This document shows, piece by piece, positions 9,547 through 20,311 of a stretch of DNA of 64,000 bases. A program made the position numbers and the translations under genes. Origin of the DNA: Calycina herbarum (lineage: Eukaryota; Ascomycota; Leotiomycetes; Helotiales; Pezizellaceae); contig LLEY01000002.1 in NCBI GenBank assembly GCA_001414485.1, forward strand, positions 62,001 through 126,000, given 5' to 3'. Each line of letters opens with the position of its first letter. Position 1 is the stretch's first letter. Under the pieces are notes generated by a model, which saw only the letters and a list, made by a program, of their open reading frames with translations, made no database searches and was not told the origin of the DNA.

Positions 9547-10925
9547 ATGGAGCTTCTCGTGCTTTCCAACGATGATTTAGATCACCCTCAAGGATTCAAC
9601 GAGCCCAAACATCTCATATCCCTAATTCGCTGTCTCAAAAACTTTCAAAGATTAGGCGAACCAATCATCTACCGAACATACACCCAAAATACCCCAGATG
9701 AATTGATAAGATTCCTCCGAACAGTAATTTCTCGACCCAATCTCCTTCAATACGTCCGCAGAGTCCAACTCACATCCAATCCAAGTCCAATGGGGTTGCA
9801 CGGGGAATTCTCTCTGGATTTTGGCTAGGAAAGATACATGAAGGACTTTGGAAAGGTGCAGCACCACTGGTGATCTCCATGATCCCAAATTTGGACGAAC
9901 TCCAAATCGCAAACTACACCATGAGTTCGATAACTCTGCCACATATCTAAAATACGTCCTCTTATATTCCACAAGAACACCAAAAAAGATCGCTATCAGA
10001 TGTGAAGAAATCGAGTATCGTGATCCCCATCGCGTGTCCTTGAAAACCATCGCCAATCTCCTCGGAAGCAAAAATCTCGAAGTATTCGAGTGTAGTAACC
10101 TCCGAGAAGGAAGTTCCGATGAAGATGAAGGTGGCTACGATATTATGTCCATGAAGGGAGGCTAGAATAACCTGCCAAACCTTCAATTCAACAGCAAATC
10201 ATTACAACTTAAATCAAAGCATGTAACCTCAGCACCGGAACACTTAAAGGAATCCTCCAAAGCTGTCCAAATCTCGGGCACCTCACGTACCAACACGAAC
10301 AACATTGCAAAGAATACCCCTTCTGACCTCGAAAATTCATGGATTCCATCGTACATCTCAAGTCAACCCTCCAAGAGTTAGCAGTATACCAAGCCACACC
10401 CTCCATGCTCCATGGGAATTCAGCAGCCTATGCAACAGATCAATATTATTGCATGGGAAGTCTAACCGAATTTACCAAACTGCGGAAACTTTCTTTATGC
10501 AGTAAACTCCTCCCTCATCCGCCGATTCCCGTGAAGGATTATTGTCGGGGATCGAGAATTGTTCCCGATCCTTTACCAGAGATGCAGCTTGTTGAATTTT
10601 TCCCTCCCTCGCTTGTGGAACTGAGAATTCGAGGATGTGAGTTTGAGAGGGATGTTCGGAGGATGAGTGAGCTTTTGACTTGGAAACTGGTAAGTTTCCT
10701 TATTTCAAAGATCTGACACTTGGGCGTTTGTTGGGGAATCCTTATGTACAAGGTTCCAATCCGCGGGCTGTTAGTCCCTTTGCAACCTCTTCTGACTTTG
10801 TAAGTCCATGGAAAACGGCCAAGAAGGAGGAGTGGTTACTCGTGGAAGATTTGGAGGATGCATGTAGACTGAATGATGTGAGACTAAAGGCCGTGTACAC
10901 AAAAAGAAGTTATTTGTGGTTGTAG
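9547..10925 (+). pseudogene. F-box/LRR-like protein pseudogene
   Basis: Protein-like sequence runs through several frames: MELLVLSNDDLDHPQGF and RCLKNFQRLGEPIIYRTY in frame one to TAG near 9828; KIHEGLWKGAAPLVISMIPN (9830-9950) one frame over, consistent with loss of one T in a T-run; TLKGILQSCPNLGHLTYQHE (about 10230-10300) in another frame; then SLTEFTKLRKLSLCSKL and ELRIRGCEFERDVRRMSELL. A final frame ends in ACRLNDVRLKAVYTKRSYLW before TAG 10923-10925. This order matches large families of fungal F-box proteins with degenerate leucine-rich repeats, which recruit substrates to SCF ubiquitin ligases. At least three frame breaks without splice signals indicate decay. Orthology to a particular F-box gene cannot be judged. 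Confidence 0.65.
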
Positions 10926-11012
10926 ATGGAACATGGAAATTGATCCCATAGACTTGAGGTTTTGAGGGAAATAGACGTATTTCTTCTTCTTTTTTGGAAA
11001 AGCGTAACTCTA

Positions 11013-12876
11013 TAACGTGGTTTATCAGGACCCGGATCATATCAGGAACCGGATCAGTTTTCCTTGGCATTAAACTTAGAATTTTAATAAATCAACCACA
11101 ACATATTAAATTAACTAAAACTACTCGGAATCCGAGGAACTAGATATATCTACAGCCTCTTAACAAGTTCGTGCGTTGTAACCAGCTTTTCCACAGATTC
11201 CACGGTGTCGCCTAGACGGTTGACCCTCCTTATGACTACCCCCCGCCGCACATACGTCGCGTCGTGTCTGCTCATCTATATCCTTCTAGGCTATAATGTC
11301 CTATGCATCCTCTACTATAAGTGCACCCCCTTGACGGACACGAGCCTTTTTAGCCCTACAGCGTTTGCTTAAGGCTTCGTTGGCTGCTCGAAGGGTGTGT
11401 ACCTTAGCAGACAGAAGGGTCATCTCATAGGCCATTCGCTCTATACCCTTAGCTAATGCAGCAACTGTCTCGAAGAGTGGAGTTGGCGAGCTCCCTTAAT
11501 AACAGGCAATTCGATTTCGAATAAGTATTATTTATAAAAGAGCTTTAGTTAGGTTAGAAGGGGTCTAGGAGACCCAAGGATTAGTATTAGCAGTAGAGGG
11601 TCTAGAAGGAGTTAGAGTTTATAACTTTATATTAAGCTTTAAAAGCACTACTTATAGGTTAAAGGGTACTAAGCCAGCTCTACGGAATCCAGCCTAAGCG
11701 TTTTAGGCTATCATAGATTCCCTATATACTGCTATAAAGGCTAGAAAGAACTCTACCTTCGTAATATAGTTAATATAGGCTTTAATAAACGTCTTAATCT
11801 GTCGACTATACGCCCGCTTTAATACACTAAAGTACCTAACATTAAGTAGCTAGGTTAGATAGGACGAATAAGGAGGTAGTCTAAGAGTTATAATATTATA
11901 TGCCTTATAGTACTCTTAGAACTCGGCCGATTTGTAACTCTTATGCCTATCTAATACTAGTATTTAATATAGACCCTTTATACAAGTAGTAGTATGTTTA
12001 TTAAAGTGTTTTAGCTATTCTAGACCTATCTTATTATTTATCTATCTATTACTTATCAGTTTAATAACCTAGTTAGGTAGGAGGCCGCCGTCTATATACC
12101 AATTTAAAAGGTAGTTCTTGCCCTAAACTACTAGAAATAGAGGGACACTCTAGCCTTTACTATTAATATAAGTAATCGCTATAGCCTATTCCCGATTCCC
12201 TAGCTAAACTGCCTTACCTCTACCACATCGATCTACACAGGTTATAACTATTATAGGGTAAATCACACCTATTATAAACCCGGTTTCGTCGAAGTTATAG
12301 AAGTCGTAGTCTAAAACACCGTATTTTACCCTTATATTTTCAACTAGTCGGAACCACGAGCCAATTAGCTTAGAATCTTCGCACAAGGCCCTTTAGAAAT
12401 CATAAACGCGATTAAAACGCGTCTTAAGGGCTGGTTATCGTTATATAAATCGATGTGCCTAGAGCTTACTAACGCGTTTTCCCCCTCGCGATTCAAGTAT
12501 ATAATTCGCCATATCTTCTACGCCACCTAGCCGGGGTGCAAACCCTCTCGAATCTAGATCAAGTATATTCCGAACAATTACTTCCTCTTCTAGCTTAGAC
12601 AATTTGACGTTTGCTGGCCGTCGCTCAGGGAGAGTAGTTCGGCCGTTTATTCTACCGTTTAGTATAGAAAAGGGTACTCCGTAGAGCTTTGCAGCCTTCC
12701 GACGGCTTAGCTTTTTAGATATTCGAATAGCCTCGATAGCTAGAATGATTTTTGATTCTTATAGAATAACTAACATAATGTATAGTAGAAAAAACGCGTT
12801 ATAAAGGAAGGGGGTTGGGAGTTCGCTAAAATTGATCCGGGTCCTGATATGATCCGGGTCCTGATAAACCACGTTA
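11013..12876 (-). mobile_element. Fot1/pogo-type DNA transposon, RIP-like decay
   Basis: Inverted ends of about 50 bp begin TAACGTGGTTTATCAGGACC at 11013 and match in reverse at 12876. Each end is followed by two 15-bp copies of TCAGGACCCGGATCA (or complement) separated by TA; one left copy carries a C-to-A change. TA dinucleotides at 11011-11012 and 12877-12878 are the target duplication, as in Tc1/mariner/pogo elements. Minus-strand 12204-12386 encodes a transposase piece with DSKLIGSWFRLVENIRVKYG and the catalytic block DFYNFDETGF, typical of Fot1 DDE transposases. The rest is stop-dense and extremely TA-rich, so the element cannot make transposase. Length (1864 bp) is close to intact Fot1 elements. 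Confidence 0.9.
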
Positions 12877-13541
12877 TAGAAAATTATATTATACTAAACA
12901 TTTTAGATAATTAATTCAGAAAAGAACCCGAGGTCTTTAGAGAGATTAACTTACTCTGCAGTTTCACTAATCATTGAATTGAACTCACTCAACGAAACAT
13001 TTTCAATTTTCAAGAAGATTTGAAATGAATTCCATCCGTCACTCTGTTACAGAGGCTGGAAATTATTTACCTAGTCGTGACTAATTTTCGGCTCCTAAAC
13101 TTGTGGCTTACTTGATGTTTAATAGCTTACTCGATATATTTCTGGCTTACTTGTCACTCCCCAAACATGGTGCTGGCTTAGTTGCTGGTTGGTGGTATAC
13201 TTGGTCCTCGAGTTACACAAAACACGTAGGCATGTGACTTAACATATCCGAGCCAATTTACCACGAACTAATGAGTGAGTGATGCTCATAACAATAATAT
13301 TTCCTAGTTAGAAGAGAAGTGAGCAATAATCTGCGAACACCTAATTTCTTATTACTCGCATAGATCTCGTATAATGCCAGGTATTGTTCTAAAGATTTAG
13401 GTTTCTTATTCTCCTATTTCTTCTCGAACAATCCTTTTGGACAGTTTCGAATAATCGATGTAAAAGTATTACGTAGTTTACCTCATTTCAATGGGGAATG
13501 GTAGAAATACAATCACCTGTTTGAACCATTTTCCATTAAAC
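12877..13541. other. intergenic, 3' side of the MFS gene
   Basis: No gene. A loose repeat of GGCTTACTTG/GCTTACTCG occurs around 13105-13190. Confidence 0.4.
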
Positions 13542-15583
13542 TCATCTTCCCTCTCTACCATCCCCGGTTGTTGCTTCTCCCCCCGTAGTTTCTGCTTCCA
13601 CAACGTCTAACTCTTCTCCATCTCCCTGTCCACCAGAACTCGTCCCAACATCAACAAGCCCAAGCTGTGCAGGTTGAAGCTCCTTACTTAACGGATGAAC
13701 CGCAATGAAGAACCCTGAAAGTAAAGCAAGGACAGCGAAAGCCAGATACTGAAAATAAATCTTCAGTAAAACGAAACCATAGACCATGAGAGGGGCATAC
13801 CATAATCCACATCGTCCTCATAGATCTATTATACGCTCCCTTTGCAACAATATGCTGATCAGGGGCTAAAGTCTTGATCAAATCGACATTTGCAGTCGCC
13901 TCACCTCCAGCAAGAAGACTTGCAATCTCTGGACCCAACCCTGCAATCAAGATTGCCGATTCCTTCGCCATCTGGTTCTGGAACACGACTCCTCCAATTA
14001 TTGCTGAAATTGCCGTTGCAAGCATACGAGTAAATCCCATCGTGGCTGTAGCAGTAGCCACGTCTTTCGTCTCGATGCTAGCCTGCAAAGCAAGAAGAGG
14101 ACCCTCGAAATTCATGCCGACTCCAGCAGCAACGATAATTTGGTAGATAACAATCTTGGTCCAGTTGGGTTCCACATCTAGGTTAATAAGAAGTCCAGTC
14201 CCGAGAGCCATTAGTCCAAGTCCTACGTAGACTGGCATGATATATTTTCCAGTCCTCTGAATATATACGCCAACAGCAGCAGCCACAACCGTGTCAGCGA
14301 TAATAAATGGCAAAAGATACACCCCCGACAAAAGCGGACTAGCTCCTAAAACAGCTTGAAAATATAGAGGGAGATAATAAGCAACCCCCATCATAATATA
14401 ACTCTGACAAAAACAGAGAACAAAAGAAGCCCATGCCGCTCTGTTATGAAAGAGTTGAGGCGGAATCACTGGATACTTGACTATTTTCCATTCATTGATC
14501 GTGAACAGAAAACCTGCGAAGACTCCGAATACGATGAGGTTGATAACTGTTGCTGAAGACCATGCGAATGTAACACCTCCGAAATTCAATCCGAGGAGAA
14601 GCATGAGAGTACTTCCCACAATGAGCAGGCTGCCGGACCAATCTATAGACTTTAGACCTGCCCACACGGGAGTCCCTGGGTTGTCCTTCGGCATGGTGAA
14701 AACCAAGAATACAAAAACAATGGCTGAAATAGGTACTGTATTTGGTTAGCAATAGAGTAGTGGTGGGACGGAGGTGGAATATCGTACAATTAATCCAAAA
14801 GCACCACCTCCATCTATAAAACAGCGACTGATCAGCATCAATTACTTGAACTCGAGCGAAAGCAAGAGCTGAAAATTGCAAGTGAGAAAAACTCGATACT
14901 CACGATAACTGTTGAGAAAATACCCCACCAAGGACAGGACCAACACCTGAAGCAAGGGCCCATACAATCGAGGTGAGACCAAAATACAAACTTCGATCCC
15001 TCATGGAGAACAAATCACTAATAGCAATATTGACCAACGTGAGCAACCCAGCTGCCCCAATCCCTTGAACAGAACGTCCCGCAAGAAAAACAGTAAAATT
15101 GGTTCCGATGGCACACATCAGACTTCCATCAGCAAATATCAGAATGGCGAGCAATAGCATCAACTTCCTTCCCCAAATATCGGAGACTTTGCCCCATGAT
15201 GGGGTGCTTGCTGTACTTCCGAGAACATATGCACTGCCAATCCATTGGTAACCAGTGGCCGATTTGAATTCGTGGGATATCACGGGTAGAGCTGTCGTAA
15301 TGATCGTGATATCAATTCCAGCTACGAAGACGCATGCGCAAAGTGAAGACATGATGATTGCGATTTGGAGCTTTGGTCTGCTGGCTTCGCCTCCAGATTC
15401 GCTTCCATCTCCGACTGGGAGTGCGGCGGCATTCTGGGTTGTGTTTGACTGTGGGGTGGTTGAAGGGGTAGAAGGAGCAATTGCAGCCTGATTGACTGGT
15501 GCAGCTGGAGAAAGGACTATGGAATCCGAATCATGGTGACTTATGAACGCGAGAGGCGACAGACTCATTGATGATGAAGCCAT
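13542..15583 (-). CDS. MFS transporter, DHA2-like multidrug pump
   Basis: Four exons on the minus strand: 14904-15583, 14788-14813, 13801-14734 and 13542-13748. All three introns (14814-14903, 14735-14787, 13749-13800) have GT/AG ends and keep frame. A Ser/Pro-rich cytosolic N-terminus of about 70 residues is followed by transmembrane helices. Visible signatures are GRKLMLLLAI after GKVSDIW (motif A), GRSVQGIGAAGLL (motif B), and ASGVGPVLGGVFSQ then SWRWCFWINLP (motif C region), the hallmark of 14-helix drug:H+ antiporters of the DHA2 group. The protein should sit in the plasma membrane and export toxic compounds or metabolites using the proton gradient; the substrate cannot be inferred. The 26-nt second exon encodes WRWCFWIN. 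No biosynthetic genes adjoin it, so a general resistance role is more likely than a cluster exporter. Confidence 0.9.
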
Positions 15584-16394
15584 TCTGACTAGCTACAGAG
15601 TAATAAAGCGATGATGTGCAGTCTCAAGAGAGGAACAGTTGTGAGTCGAAGAGATGAAACAAAAACTGCTATTTGCATGCGCCGCCGGAATCTGTTTAAG
15701 CAATTTGATTCCGAGAGCCATCTTCCAGGATGTATGTAAATGTAAGTTACCTAACAACCTTAACGAAGGCAAACGCCGGAAACAGGTCATATGTTCTTCA
15801 GCGACACGAAATCCATGGGGAAAAGCCTCTCCGAATTTCATAGCGTAAATGCACTTGCACCATTCCGTGGGCCGACAGACTTTTGTTAGGGGGTGGCAAC
15901 AGGCGGGAAGGAGCGACTTCTCAGGACAGAATGAGGGCCAAGGGGTCGCGCGAGTTGGTGAGGGTCGAGAAGGAGCATCCCCAAATGCTCTAGAGACTGA
16001 GACCAGGCGGGCTTCCTGCCAAAGCCAGCCGTCTAAGAGTTCGGGTTCGATACCCAAATGCTAGTATGGGCTTCTCGATTTACTTGCGACATGTAAATTT
16101 CTGAACTCATCGTCAAAAATTTTCGTATTAGCCGGAGGTTTCTTTACGAGTTAAACATACCTATGCTGGATATTAGAACGAGGGATTCAATCCAGCGTAG
16201 CCACCCTCCCGTCCACTCCACTGGCAGTAGATGGGCAGACTCAGGGCAGCGCAACTCAACGCAAACCAACATTAAACATTCAAAATTCGTGGTAGTTAGA
16301 ATTCTCTGCATCTCCATATATTTTTCTTTGGTTTTGGCGATTTCAATATGTGGAGTTATTCTGGGTTGCGCAGAGTCACCCCAAAATAACTAAG
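15584..16394. other. intergenic, nothing firm
   Basis: Moderate GC. A T-arm-like GGTTCGATACCC occurs near 16044-16055 but no full tRNA fold could be built around it. Confidence 0.4.
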
Positions 16395-16750
16395 TAACTG
16401 TCACTCCGGAAAAGAATATTTCCGAGTAAATATGTCCGAATAACTATTACATAAAAGATATTTCCGAATAAACACCGCTGAGCGATTTCCGAGTAGATAT
16501 CCACCAGCTAACCTTCGAGTATTTAATCCCGAGTAAATATGCCCGAGTAAATATGTCCGAGTAAAATATGCCCTAGTAGATATCCCTGAGCCAACCTCGA
16601 ATAAGTAATTTATTTCCGAGAAAATATTTCCGAGCGCTGTAATTAACTCCGAGCAAACTCCGGCTGGATTATTTCCGAGTAATTATTTCCGAGTACATAT
16701 CTCCCTGAAAACTCCGAGAAGACAATTCCGAGCAAGTAATCCCGAACAAG
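16395..16750. repeat. degenerate CCGAG satellite, copy 1
   Basis: About 355 bp in which TTTCCGAGTAAATATG-like units recur irregularly every 15-40 bp. I count a dozen exact CCGAG cores, flanked by A/T-rich spacers. No reading frame persists. The same consensus, reverse complemented, makes up 52785-53255. Confidence 0.75.
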
Positions 16751-17218
16751 TTTCAACAGCTATGGTGTACCTAAAGTGCCCTGAATGCTTCTGATATGCT
16801 GGTGATAAGCGTTCGAATTTGGGTACGGGAGCCTGTAGAAAGGTATCCCAGCCCTGGATTTTAGGGGGTTCCACTGGAGCACGGCACGGCTTCTGACAAG
16901 TCAAATACCGAGTCCATCGCACTCGTGTACACTGGGTTCGGAAGTAGTACTGTAAACACCTTTTCAAAAGTAAAAAATTCACAGAGAGGAAAGTAGGACG
17001 GCAGCTTCATGTCTAATTCCCGGAGAAAGGGGTTTTCCTTCCTAGTATTGTACTAATTCCCTTTTGACGTCATGATTTCATCAACCCAAAGAAAAAAGGT
17101 CGAGACATGGAAACTGAACAACAACCACACTCCTTGACATTTATAGGACCAGATGCTCCTGGTCGAAAGCATCCTCTCCATCACACATATATCTCTATCG
17201 ATCAGCCTTCCAGAGACA
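16751..17218. other. upstream region of the TDP2-like gene
   Basis: No independent gene seen; a 99-codon minus frame at 16683-16982 overlaps the satellite and has no resemblance. Confidence 0.4.
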
Positions 17219-17268
17219 ATGGATACACTAGGCACAAGGGACTTCGAATGTCAAAGCGCCGACTGCAA

Positions 17269-17324
17269 GTGGAGTTTATTCAACCGCAAGCATCAAGTGG
17301 AGTTTATTCAACCGCAAGCATCAA
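17269..17324 (+). repeat. 28-bp tandem duplication inside the TDP2-like reading frame
   Basis: Two identical 28-bp copies (17269-17296 and 17297-17324) lie head to tail. With one copy the frame from ATG 17219 (CQSADCKWSLFNRKHQ) runs on directly into RKTSKTASMENTGG of the phosphodiesterase domain. With two copies (28 is not a multiple of 3) that frame ends at TAA 17339-17341. Confidence 0.9.
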
Positions 17325-17351
17325 GTGCGCAAGACATCTAAGACAGCCTCG

Positions 17352-18275
17352 ATGGAAAACACCGGCGGTTTCTCGATACTCACACTCAATCAATGGTACG
17401 AAGGGGGGCCTCTAGCTCCTATTCGCCTTAACGGGCTATTAGACTCACTCGCAGCAGTGAAGGCTGATGTCGTTCTCTTACAGGAAGTCACAGAGGCTGC
17501 TATGAAGGGAATGAGAGAAGACAAACGCTTCATGAAGAAATGGATAGTCAGCAGTTTCTCAACAGAAATGCACGGCCGAGAAACACATGGTTTGATGACT
17601 TTGGCGAACAAAAAAACCACAGAGATGGGTCGGGTCAGTCGTGTTCCACTCAACAGTTTCCCAGACAAATCTCTGAATTCCGAGAGGGGTCTTCTAGTCA
17701 CTGAGATCTTCAAAAATGGTGTACCCATTCGGGTCATCAATGTACATCTTGAATCAACTGCTCCCAGAGTCAAAGAATTAGACGATGCATACAAGAGAAC
17801 CAAAGAAACGAGCACAGATAAGGATGTAATAGATGCGGCCAGAAAGAGAGCCGATGCTCCAGTTGATGCTCAGGCCGCTCGAGTCAGAGAAGCCCAGTAC
17901 AAGGTGGCGGTCGAAATTGCTCAACAAGGCCTACAAGATGACGCGCCTGTCAGATCTCTTATTGCTGGCGACTTCAATATAAAATTGGCCTCCGAACAAG
18001 ATCTACCACAACGCTTTGAAATGAAAGATGCTTGGCTGGAAGTACATATTGATGCTCCTGGTCACACAATTGGCCTCACACTCAGACCGAAAAACGTTCA
18101 ACTTAAACCACCTGCCAGAATTGATCGCATTACATACACTGGCGGGCTCCAGCCCACACAAATCAAGACAAAGTACCAAGATCCGATCCCAGTTCCTAGT
18201 GAGATGCGTAAACATTGGAATGAGGACGTATTTTTGTCTGACCACCTCGGAGTACACGCACGCTTCTCTTTATGA
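17352..18275 (+). CDS. TDP2-like endonuclease/exonuclease/phosphatase domain protein
   Basis: From ATG 17352 the single exon gives 307 residues. Ordered EEP motifs are LTLNQW (N at about 13), VVLLQEV (metal-binding E at about 45), VHLEST (about 131-136), GDFN (206-209), RIDRITY, and the C-terminal SDHLGV (296-301). The HLEST form is typical of tyrosyl-DNA phosphodiesterase 2, which releases 5'-phosphotyrosyl links left by topoisomerase II; substrate preference here is inference. All catalytic motifs are present, so this domain may be active. A conserved-looking N-terminal extension with a CxxxxC pair (from ATG 17219) is disconnected by the 28-bp duplication, so initiation at 17352 is chosen; translation must bypass upstream ATGs at 17153 and 17219. 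Confidence 0.75.
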   Translation: MENTGGFSILTLNQWYEGGPLAPIRLNGLLDSLAAVKADVVLLQEVTEAAMKGMREDKRFMKKWIVSSFSTEMHGRETHGLMTLANKKTTEMGRVSRVPLNSFPDKSLNSERGLLVTEIFKNGVPIRVINVHLESTAPRVKELDDAYKRTKETSTDKDVIDAARKRADAPVDAQAARVREAQYKVAVEIAQQGLQDDAPVRSLIAGDFNIKLASEQDLPQRFEMKDAWLEVHIDAPGHTIGLTLRPKNVQLKPPARIDRITYTGGLQPTQIKTKYQDPIPVPSEMRKHWNEDVFLSDHLGVHARFSL

Positions 18276-20311
18276 GCAATCTATTCTTAATATTATTGTA
18301 TTCAACCTTGAGCAATTCAAGAATACTTGAGACTTGATTTTCCTCCTTCAAACAATCATTTCTGAGAACATCGTAAGATGCCCCAATGAAAACAAGTGTG
18401 AAACGAGATTACCAAGATTCAAGACTCAAGAGTTGTAATAAATAAGCCGCCAAGCAAGTAAGATAGCAAAAGATCAGAGTCCGCGAAGGGGAAAATATAC
18501 AACGAACAGTTTGATTGAATCTCCGACTCATACAAAACCTAACAATACAGTCCAACCAAGCACCCGCCATATTGGTCTGGCCATAGAGAAATTTACTCTA
18601 AACTATCTCCATCTCCTCAACTTGAAGTTTACCCACCGGAAGATAATTCCACCAGGATCCACATATTCATTCCCATATAATCGTCAGACTCGACTCCTCG
18701 CATAGCTAAAGGGATTCGACAATAAAAGAACAATCGACACTAAATAAAAAATTTTAGTCTTCTTTGAGAGAAGCTTGACTACTGGACCCGAGGAAGGGAT
18801 TCCTGTTTTGGTGTACCATTGCTCTCCACTTCTTGAATTCTTTACCCATCCATTTTCACGAAAAGCTAAGTTGAGCAGGAAGGAATCAAAGAAATTCTCT
18901 ACAGCGTGTTCTAGTCTCTTCGAGAGTTTGAATTAATCTGTTAGAGACTCTTTTTTATAGTGGTGAAATCTCAACTCCATGTCAGAGCTAGGTATTTCCC
19001 TTTCATGGAATTCGGTCGCAGAACAGTGTGACTCTTGTGAGACAACCTCATGTGGCTAATTGGGCTTCAACAGCCCAGATGCTTTTGTTTAGCTATCAAA
19101 AAGAAACCCATTTGAAATAAGGCAGATACCTATTATGCCTCCGATCTGAACATAATGAAGTACTCTCGAAGTGAGCGACCCTTTACTCTTACTAATGAGG
19201 TTGTATATGAGATCAGTTGAAATATCCAAACTTGTACGACGGTCCGGAGAATCACGGTGAGTATGCCTTTTACATCCTTCAGGGTTGTAAATGTGGTTAG
19301 CTTTGCGCTGCGTTTTAGCAGATCCTTTCCGCTCAAAATCACACCAACAAGTCCACCAAAAAAAAGACGTCTGCATCTGATGAAGACGTGTGAAAAAAAG
19401 CCTCAAAAATGGGTTAAACATAAGCCTTTGCTCCTCGCAGGTTTTGGTGTCATATAAGACTCTGTCTACAGGCACACACTGCTGATACGAATTTACTCAA
19501 AAGCTTTGCCTCCTCACTAACAGACAGGGGAGAAAGCAACCCACAGCTCCCGAGAAGGCACAGGTTTATCGACAAGCTCCCGTGAAGCTGCTCTCCACAC
19601 CGCAATAGCGTTATCTCACTGAAATTCAGGGCAAAATCGAATTGTATACACCCCGGGAAGGCACACACACGAGCTTCAAATTCGAAAGACTAAAACGAAT
19701 TCGGCAACAAAATTACAATTGACAGCAAAAGAGCCAAAAGGAGTAAACATTCAGCCATTACACGACAATATGGCGCTGTGCTTCTGTGAATTGTATTTGC
19801 TTGTGAATGATGAATTATTTGGATCGTGTTTTTTTGTGCATGCCGGGTTGTTGACCATTAAGTGGTCCATTGAAGGCAGCTTCATGTTAGGAGTATATTG
19901 AAGGTACGCTCTAGCTGGGTAATAACCGTACATATAATTGTCACTTAGCCTGTTGGGGAAAAACTTGCAACCAGATACTTCCAGGCTAGTGGGCCATGCA
20001 ATGAGGACCATTCGCTTGTATGAATTGCGAAAAGCGTAGAGGCCATCTGACAAAAAAAACAAACAGTAGTACAGTAGTATTATTGTTTAGTCTAAGAGAG
20101 AGAGAGGAGCAACCAAATATATTGGTTTCCAAAAGAATGCAAGGAGTTTAAGCAAAATCAAGTCGAGGGAGAAGTTCTGAAAATCAACGATCTATTTTTT
20201 TTTTTGTGTTTTTGTATGGCAAAAGAGATAATCAAGCACTGCAGTCTAATAACTCAACATCAAAACAACTCGAAAAATTCCCAAAGACCACCTCTTCGAT
20301 CTTCAACACCC
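18276..20311. other. intergenic, about 2 kb, nothing recognised
   Basis: Short shadows only (for example minus frames at 19089-19475 and 19751-20062). A short GA run (about 20096-20106) and a T-run (about 20190-20202) occur near the right end. Part is 3' flank of the module protein. Confidence 0.4.

Noticed and set aside
15940..16065. tRNA-Ser/Leu-like sequence with GGTTCGATACCC
   Set aside because: The T stem has a mismatch and no 5' acceptor strand or D arm pairs with the 3' side.
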